From CAXXOK01 sp963678055 (lineage in GTDB: Bacteria; Bacillota; Clostridia; Christensenellales; Aristaeellaceae): DNA of 64,000 nt. The stretch spans positions 496,001 through 560,000 of the forward strand of contig OY782679.1 in the NCBI GenBank assembly GCA_963678055.1, read 5' to 3'. A model generated the notes under the pieces. It worked only from the letters and a program-made list of their open reading frames with translations. It was not told where the DNA came from and searched no databases. The translations under genes and the position numbers were made by a program. Every line of letters begins with the position of its first letter. The stretch's first letter is position 1. This document shows, piece by piece, positions 59,365 to 64,000 of the stretch.

Positions 59365-59834
59365 TAATGCGTTCCATACAGCGTGCTAAAAGCATTTGCT
59401 AGCGTTGCATCATAATTGGTTGCGTTCTGACCCCAATAAGTATCTGTTAAAACAGAGGCACTTTCAGATAATTGTTTTGCCTTGTTTGCTTTTAATGGAT
59501 ATGTGCAAGCTACATATCGCTCACTTTCATTAAGGTCTGGCATAGCAGCGATTTCCTGATCCAAGATTGCTATTGCGACTAATGCGACACACATGGCAAG
59601 GAAGAATACGATTTTTCCAGATGGATCAATTCCTATAATAGGATTGCTTGAACAATACGTAAACAAATTATGAGAGAACAGTTTTCCTGTTTGACCAACG
59701 ATACTATCCCCATTCACAAACCTACCCCACACGGGGTTATAATACCGGCTGCGGAGATAGTAGAGACCCGTTTCTTCGTCAAACACATAGCCCCGGTAAC
59801 GGATGGGGTTGAGGGTGCCGAGTGTAGTTGACAA
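59364..59834 (-). CDS. RHS core end with frameshifted DUF6973-like tail (unit D)
   Basis: Residues 1-75 are the RHS core (LNPIRYRGYVFDEETGLYYL, RYYNPVWGRFVNGDS) ending IGIDPSGKI, a clear DPxG junction. The tail runs to LANAFSTLYGTH and stops, because one base is missing after NAF; restoring it gives HAVWNALMVRD. Upstream the frame reads YDT, then TAG in place of the conserved Trp, then GKPLTKTGTLSTT. The unit is therefore disabled at two points. Confidence 0.7.
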   Translation of the reverse strand: MSTTLGTLNPIRYRGYVFDEETGLYYLRSRYYNPVWGRFVNGDSIVGQTGKLFSHNLFTYCSSNPIIGIDPSGKIVFFLAMCVALVAIAILDQEIAAMPDLNESERYVACTYPLKANKAKQLSESASVLTDTYWGQNATNYDATLANAFSTLYGTH

Positions 59835-59894
59835 GGTGCCGGTTTTGGTGAGGGGTTTGCCCTAAGTATCGTAGGTGTATGGTACCGTTAAGAG

Positions 59895-60341
59895 CTATGC
59901 GCAAATAGCTTCAAGAAAACGAATGATATCATTCGTTTCCTTGTAAAAAATTCTTTTTATAAATATACTTGTAAATACAAGAAATAATGATGTAATAACT
60001 CCGAGTGGAATGATTGTAATAAGAAAATCAATAAAGTTATGAGAATTTATACAATCGAAGACAGCATAAATTAAGAAAAGCAAACTAATACTGATGTAGA
60101 ATGATGGATGCAAACGAAGCTTACCGTCAAGTTCAACACCATTACCTGTACGAGATACATAAATAATAATAGAAGGCTGAGGATATAATGATACCGCCTT
60201 CGCAAATACGTATTTTGTTTTCTTAATCTTAATTTTATCACCATCAACCCTTATTGTAAAACCTCGACTATTTGCTTCATTGAGTTGAGTAATGAAGTGT
60301 TCTTGCGTCATAGTTAGTGTCCAATGAAATTTCCTTTTCAT
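59895..60341 (-). CDS. putative immunity or accessory protein with two membrane helices
   Basis: A 148-aa protein starting MKRKFHWTLTMTQEHFITQL; AAGGAG lies 7 nt before ATG 60341. Two membrane helices (FYISISLLFLIYAVFDCI and LITIIPLGVITSLFLVFTSI) follow a small N-terminal domain. It lies between units C and D, after a terminator, so which toxin it belongs to is unclear. Confidence 0.5.
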   Translation of the reverse strand: MKRKFHWTLTMTQEHFITQLNEANSRGFTIRVDGDKIKIKKTKYVFAKAVSLYPQPSIIIYVSRTGNGVELDGKLRLHPSFYISISLLFLIYAVFDCINSHNFIDFLITIIPLGVITSLFLVFTSIFIKRIFYKETNDIIRFLEAICA

Positions 60342-60595
60342 ACCACTACTCCTTATCCTTTGTATTCCTATTGAGAACAATATAATATAGTGAGCCACTC
60401 AATATACTATCCAATGAATAGGTTAAGTGTTGTTATCTCATACTAAACGGGGAAAGTAGAGCTCTTCTTGGATTCAACATATGAGGTGAATGGCGGTAGC
60501 TTATATGGAAATATTATCTTCAGTAAATGCAATTTGTAGTATATCGGAATACTTATATTAATACAACATATCTTTTGATTGTGTAATAGTACTAA
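60342..60595. other. AT-rich spacer between RHS units C and D
   Basis: About 250 bp of AT-rich sequence with no start-bearing frame, no RHS remnant and no promoter I would defend. The terminator of unit C begins at 60596. Confidence 0.4.
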
Positions 60596-60644
60596 AGCCT
60601 TGTAGAAATGGTGTGAACGTTAATTACACCATTTCTACAAGGCT
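60596..60644 (-). terminator. terminator ending RHS unit C
   Basis: AGCCTTGTAGAAATGGTGT and ACACCATTTCTACAAGGCT form a perfect 19-bp stem with an 11-nt loop, the longest hairpin of the array. Confidence 0.75.
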
Positions 60645-60771
60645 AATACTTATCTGTTCTTATTGGTACAAATTGTATACTTCAGGAAAGACCGTGTAAT
60701 CTAACCCAAAGTAACACATTAACGAGGGCCATATACTATATGACTTAACAACAAGATAGTACGAATAGGCG

Positions 60772-61524
60772 CTAGAAGCTTCTACCAGCACCAGCGCCCC
60801 CGCCGTGGCGTACGGTAGTTTGAGGATGGCCGATCTTGAAGAAAATTGATTCATCAATTTCATCAATCACATCTTGAGGCAGAGAATTGAATGCTGTATC
60901 AAGCTTTTTTCTAATATTGTTCTTTGTAGAAGAAGGAAGCCAATCAAGAGAATAAACTTTTGAGAATGCTAATTGCCCATGGCCTTCAGGAATTGGAGTC
61001 GAAACACCGACAGAAAACTGCGATCCTACAACAGTAGCTCCGTTCCTTGCTGAACCTACTATAGCATCTACACCAGCTATATACGACCCTCCAGTAATTA
61101 GACCAATTCCTTCCAAATCGTATATGGTATCTGCATTTGTTACTACCATAATAGCGCCTATAGATGCTGATGGAGTACCTCCACCAATTGAACCGCCAAC
61201 AAGAATACCTACGTTATCTTTATCATCTTTAACAAGCATTGTATTGAGACCGCCCTTGATTAAAAATGCCACTTCTGCATCAATTCCGTATGCTAATGTA
61301 TATTCACCGGACGGATCGTAATTATCAATGGGATCATTGATGCAATATGTAAATATATTGAGTGACGATAGTTTTCCTATTTGCCCAATTATTCTATCCG
61401 CATTCAAAAACCTGCCCCAGACCGGATTGTAGTACCGGCTGCGGAGATAGTAAAGACCTGTTTCTTCGTCGTATACATAGCCCCGGTAGCGGAAGGGACT
61501 GAGGGTACCGAGTGTAGTTGACAA
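60772..61524 (-). CDS. RHS core end with toxin-like C-terminal tail (unit C)
   Basis: A 250-aa protein. Residues 1-70 are RHS core (LSPFRYRGYVYDEETGLYYL, RYYNPVWGRFLNADR) ending DNYDPSGEYTL, a clean DPxG junction. The tail of about 180 residues has Gly-rich strands (GILVGGSIGGGTPSASIGA) and ends VRHGGGAGAGRSF; activity unknown. No immunity gene lies between its stop and the terminator. The sequence before the core (TKxxTLSTT) is present but the YDAWG stretch is mutated. Confidence 0.72.
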   Translation of the reverse strand: MSTTLGTLSPFRYRGYVYDEETGLYYLRSRYYNPVWGRFLNADRIIGQIGKLSSLNIFTYCINDPIDNYDPSGEYTLAYGIDAEVAFLIKGGLNTMLVKDDKDNVGILVGGSIGGGTPSASIGAIMVVTNADTIYDLEGIGLITGGSYIAGVDAIVGSARNGATVVGSQFSVGVSTPIPEGHGQLAFSKVYSLDWLPSSTKNNIRKKLDTAFNSLPQDVIDEIDESIFFKIGHPQTTVRHGGGAGAGRSF

Positions 61525-61613
61525 GGTGTTGGCATTGGCTAGGGGCTTGTCCTGGGATTGTAGAATTATTAGAGCGGAGTTGGGTATAGAGCGTCAATTT
61601 TATTGCACAGAAA

Positions 61614-61657
61614 TCGTCCTCGCCCAATACGAAGCAATTGCTGTCAGGCGAGGACGA
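61614..61657 (-). terminator. terminator ending RHS unit B
   Basis: TCGTCCTCGCC and GGCGAGGACGA form an 11-bp stem with a 22-nt loop. Confidence 0.65.
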
Positions 61658-61807
61658 AAGTACAGATGATTGGTATATGATCAATATCAACCTCAACTTC
61701 TGATGGGGTGACGGCCTATCATCTCTTTTATTAAAATCTGTTCAACGCTCATGATTCATAGCTGGTGTGTCTATTTTACTAGTTATTTAGGATACGCATG
61801 AACATTA

Positions 61808-62650
61808 TTACAAACTTCCTTCGATTATCGCATCAATGTCAATACTATCGCCTTCGCTAAGATAGGCATTATAGATTCTTTGAAGAATACGAGTGAAATC
61901 CTGCATATCGGTTTGTACTTGTTTATACTCATCGTCTTTCTCAGTTGCTGTAGCTTCAAATCCAAAATATTGTTCTAACCAATACTCCATATCACGAAAG
62001 CGACTCGAATTTCCGTAATATACAGCTAGACGAAACATTGACAAAAGGCCAAACTCGTATCCTAGATCTGAATCATCTTTTCGCTGTAGTATCCAGTCGT
62101 TGTATTGAAGCATTTTTTCTTCATCGTCATATACGGCATAGACTTCTTGCAAGGTTTCAACAGCGTTAAAATAATACTCAAGAACCTTGTAATAATTGTT
62201 GTCCCACTCATCCAGCTTGACTAACTGCCCGACAGGTGGAATTATTGGAAGCGTGAGCGCTAATAAATATTCGGCTGCTGACTGTATTTCATCGATATCG
62301 CCCACCATAGTGCAAAGCACGGAGTATTGATATGCGAAGTAGGTATTATCCGGATCATACTGTAGCGCTTCCTTGGCATACATTTTCGCTTTAGCATACT
62401 GCCCCGATTCAAAACATGCAAACATTAGATAGTAGCGTATTTGGTTATTCTCTGGATACAGGGGCAAATAATATTCCCAGGCTGAGATTAGTTCTGGTGT
62501 AGCCACATATGTTTCCAAATAAACTTGATACTGTTTGTCATATTCCTCTTGGGATAGTATTGTTTGCGCGCTGGAAGAATTGAAACTGGGCAAGAAGAGC
62601 AATATTGCTGCCAGTGCAAGCGAGCATGCTTTTCTCCTTTTCTTTTGCAT
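61808..62650 (-). CDS. secreted TPR-like protein, putative immunity/accessory of RHS unit B
   Basis: A 280-aa protein with a signal peptide (MQKKRRKACSLALAAILLFL) and helical repeats resembling TPRs (YYLMFACFESGQYAKAKMYA, ALQYDPDNTYFAYQYSVLC). AGGAGG lies 9 nt before ATG 62650. It follows the RHS tail by about 45 nt and may neutralise it outside the membrane, but could also be an unrelated cargo gene. Confidence 0.55.
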   Translation of the reverse strand: MQKKRRKACSLALAAILLFLPSFNSSSAQTILSQEEYDKQYQVYLETYVATPELISAWEYYLPLYPENNQIRYYLMFACFESGQYAKAKMYAKEALQYDPDNTYFAYQYSVLCTMVGDIDEIQSAAEYLLALTLPIIPPVGQLVKLDEWDNNYYKVLEYYFNAVETLQEVYAVYDDEEKMLQYNDWILQRKDDSDLGYEFGLLSMFRLAVYYGNSSRFRDMEYWLEQYFGFEATATEKDDEYKQVQTDMQDFTRILQRIYNAYLSEGDSIDIDAIIEGSL

Positions 62651-62695
62651 TAGTATAATCCTCCTATACAATCAATTTGCAAACGAATTATGATA

Positions 62696-63442
62696 TTACT
62701 TCGTCGTTTTTACTAGCACCTTATTATCCACGTAAAGTAGTTTAATAAAAATCTTTTGATTTGGTGTAAGCGACAAATCCGATACAATAGGCTTCACAAT
62801 AAAGTCTTCTGTCAATGTTATTACCGCGCCTATAAAAGGTAATAACTCACCAAGTGCCAGAGAAATTTCAAACCAGCTAGAATTTACTGAATTGTATTCA
62901 TACCATTCCGTCAAATCCTTATGGTATATCCATTTATATCTAAGAGTATATGTTATTTCATCATATCCAATACATTCTCCCCTGGTATTGGGGGTTAAAA
63001 ACCAGTGGTATTTCAACTCTCTATTCTGCAGAACAACGGTAGTCACATTGTTTGAGTCTGTACTCTCTTTAATAATATCATAGGGAAAGGAAGGCAATGA
63101 GATCCCAAAATACTCAAATGCTTCCAATGTAATTGGCGATAATGACGGTGCAGCTTCTAATGCCATATGACCATTAGTATCTGTCAATAGAACCGGATTG
63201 TTTAAACAATACGCGAATGAGTTATGCTGGAGCAACCCGCCTGCTTTTCCAATCACACTATCCGCATTCAAAAACCTGCCCCAGACCGGATTGTAGTACC
63301 GGCTACGGAGGTAGTAGAGGCCCGTTTCATCGTCGTAGACATAGCCCCGGTAGCGGAAGGGGTTCAGGGTGCCGAGTGTAGTTGCCAAGGTGCTGGTTTT
63401 GGTGAGGGGTTTGCCCCAGGCATCGTAGGAATATTCTACCAC
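62696..63442 (-). CDS. RHS core end with toxin-like C-terminal tail (unit B)
   Basis: A 248-aa reading from GTG; the frame is open further up to a TAA near 63527, through SFNTLSYFNPFNFDGNGNQV, but without any start codon or ribosome-binding site. VVEYSYDAWGKPLTKTSTLA, LNPFRYRGYVYDDETGLYYL and RYYNPVWGRFLNADS are intact RHS core, ending LTDTNGHMA at the junction. The tail has a hydrophobic stretch (LALGELLPFIGAVITL) and unknown activity. A start-less, otherwise intact unit is what a silent donor cassette should look like. Confidence 0.75.
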   Translation of the reverse strand: MVEYSYDAWGKPLTKTSTLATTLGTLNPFRYRGYVYDDETGLYYLRSRYYNPVWGRFLNADSVIGKAGGLLQHNSFAYCLNNPVLLTDTNGHMALEAAPSLSPITLEAFEYFGISLPSFPYDIIKESTDSNNVTTVVLQNRELKYHWFLTPNTRGECIGYDEITYTLRYKWIYHKDLTEWYEYNSVNSSWFEISLALGELLPFIGAVITLTEDFIVKPIVSDLSLTPNQKIFIKLLYVDNKVLVKTTK

Positions 63443-63537
63443 CTGGTTGCCGTTACCGTCAAAGTTGAACGGATTGAAGTAGCTAAGAGTGTTAAAGGAT
63501 ATGATATTGGAGGAATCTTCGAATTAAATAAACATAG

Positions 63538-63558
63538 TCCCCCGCATAATGCGGGGGA
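63538..63558 (-). terminator. terminator ending RHS unit A
   Basis: TCCCCCGCA and TGCGGGGGA pair over 9 bp with a 3-nt loop, 37 nt after the stop codon of the partial gene at the window edge. Confidence 0.75.
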
Positions 63559-63594
63559 TTTACATTAATTACAGTTATTAGCCTTTTTGCTTTC

Positions 63595-64000
63595 TCAAGG
63601 TTCATAAACAAGCTGTCCCTCTTCAGTTAGTGTGGAATAGGGGGTCATAGTAAGTTCAAGATCAACAGGGATTGAAGCGGAACCACCATACTGAAAAGGA
63701 GCGTCTACAGTAATCACAGCATATTGAACCGGATTATCTATTAAGAACAAGCTGACTTCTGAAGAAAAATTCAAAAGACATAATTCTTCATCGCCTCCAA
63801 CTGTCCAAGGTCCTTGCAGTTCTTGTAACTCGTAAGAAATTCCTTTTTCTTTAAGAATCTCAAAATAGTATTCCCAAGTCATATTCAAATCAAGCATCTG
63901 TGCTGCAATCAGGCAGAGGAAGATATCGTGTTCTCTTTCGCTGGTATCAGGACGTGGCTGAAGTAGTTCCCAATTTGTAACAAGGTAGTTACGTATCTCG
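63595..64000 (-). CDS. partial gene running off the window (putative immunity protein, unit A)
   Basis: The frame ending at 63595 is open to the last base of the window. It can start at ATG 63897 (MLDLNMTWEYYFEILKEKGI), but upstream codons read WELLQPRPDTSEREHDIFLC without a stop, so the gene most likely begins beyond 64000. No family is recognised. It is the gene before the first terminator, consistent with the immunity gene of the next upstream unit. Confidence 0.55.
   Translation of the reverse strand, partial: EIRNYLVTNWELLQPRPDTSEREHDIFLCLIAAQMLDLNMTWEYYFEILKEKGISYELQELQGPWTVGGDEELCLLNFSSEVSLFLIDNPVQYAVITVDAPFQYGGSASIPVDLELTMTPYSTLTEEGQLVYEP

Noticed and set aside
1..64000. CRISPR array, tRNA or rRNA genes, insertion-sequence transposase
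   Set aside because: No regularly spaced short repeats, no cloverleaf or rRNA sequence, and no transposase-like frame were found; the repeats present are palindromes or RHS cores.

Overview
The window reads as a chromosomal segment of an anaerobic, Gram-positive Clostridia-type bacterium (Bacillota) of moderately high GC. The basis is the ylxM-ffh-rpsP-khpA-rimM-trmD cluster, RNase Y, a class III (anaerobic) ribonucleotide reductase, a class B sortase, CotH and VanY-type proteins, strong AGGAGG ribosome-binding sites and TTGACA/TATAAT promoters. The species cannot be named from the sequence. No rRNA, tRNA or CRISPR was recognised.

Layout. 1-5.3 kb: forward SRP/ribosome-maturation operon, then rpiB and a DMT permease. 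5.3-10.4 kb: reverse genes for a nucleoside kinase, a DEDD exonuclease, an HI0933-type flavoprotein, SurE and a small membrane protein. 10.4-12.5 kb: a strong promoter, a structured RNA with its own terminator, and rny. 12.5-19.5 kb: copies of a long palindromic intergenic repeat next to two AT-rich defence-like loci, a KAP P-loop NTPase and an Mrr-type restriction endonuclease broken by a frameshift; between them lie a VanY carboxypeptidase, a nucleotidyltransferase and an MBL-fold hydrolase. 19.6-25.6 kb: HAD and metallophosphoesterase genes followed by a small gene with an in-frame stop, then a zinc-ribbon/TPM cluster, tag and a dUTPase. 25.6-35 kb: polyferredoxin, SDR, glutathione peroxidase, DUF89, nrdG and nrdD with NrdR boxes, and an aldo/keto reductase under a MerR regulator. 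35-43 kb: an FtsX-type ABC exporter, sortase B, CotH and a lamin-tail-domain protein. 43.4-53.1 kb: MATE and MFS transporters, then a carbohydrate locus (esterase, two ABC permeases, solute-binding protein) divergent from a serine hydrolase and a LacI regulator, with a perfect palindromic operator in the promoter.

53.2-64 kb is an accessory array on the minus strand. Seven copies of the end of an RHS core (five readable, two decayed) each lead into a different AT-rich C-terminal tail, most followed by a small putative immunity gene, with hairpin terminators separating most of the units. Several units lack a start codon or carry frameshifts or stops, as expected for orphan (silent) RHS toxin/immunity cassettes lying downstream of a full-length rhs gene, which would be beyond base 64000.

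The best candidates for undescribed biology are the palindromic repeat with a covarying core, the RNA upstream of rny, and the RHS cassette array with TAG at the same conserved Trp codon in two units.
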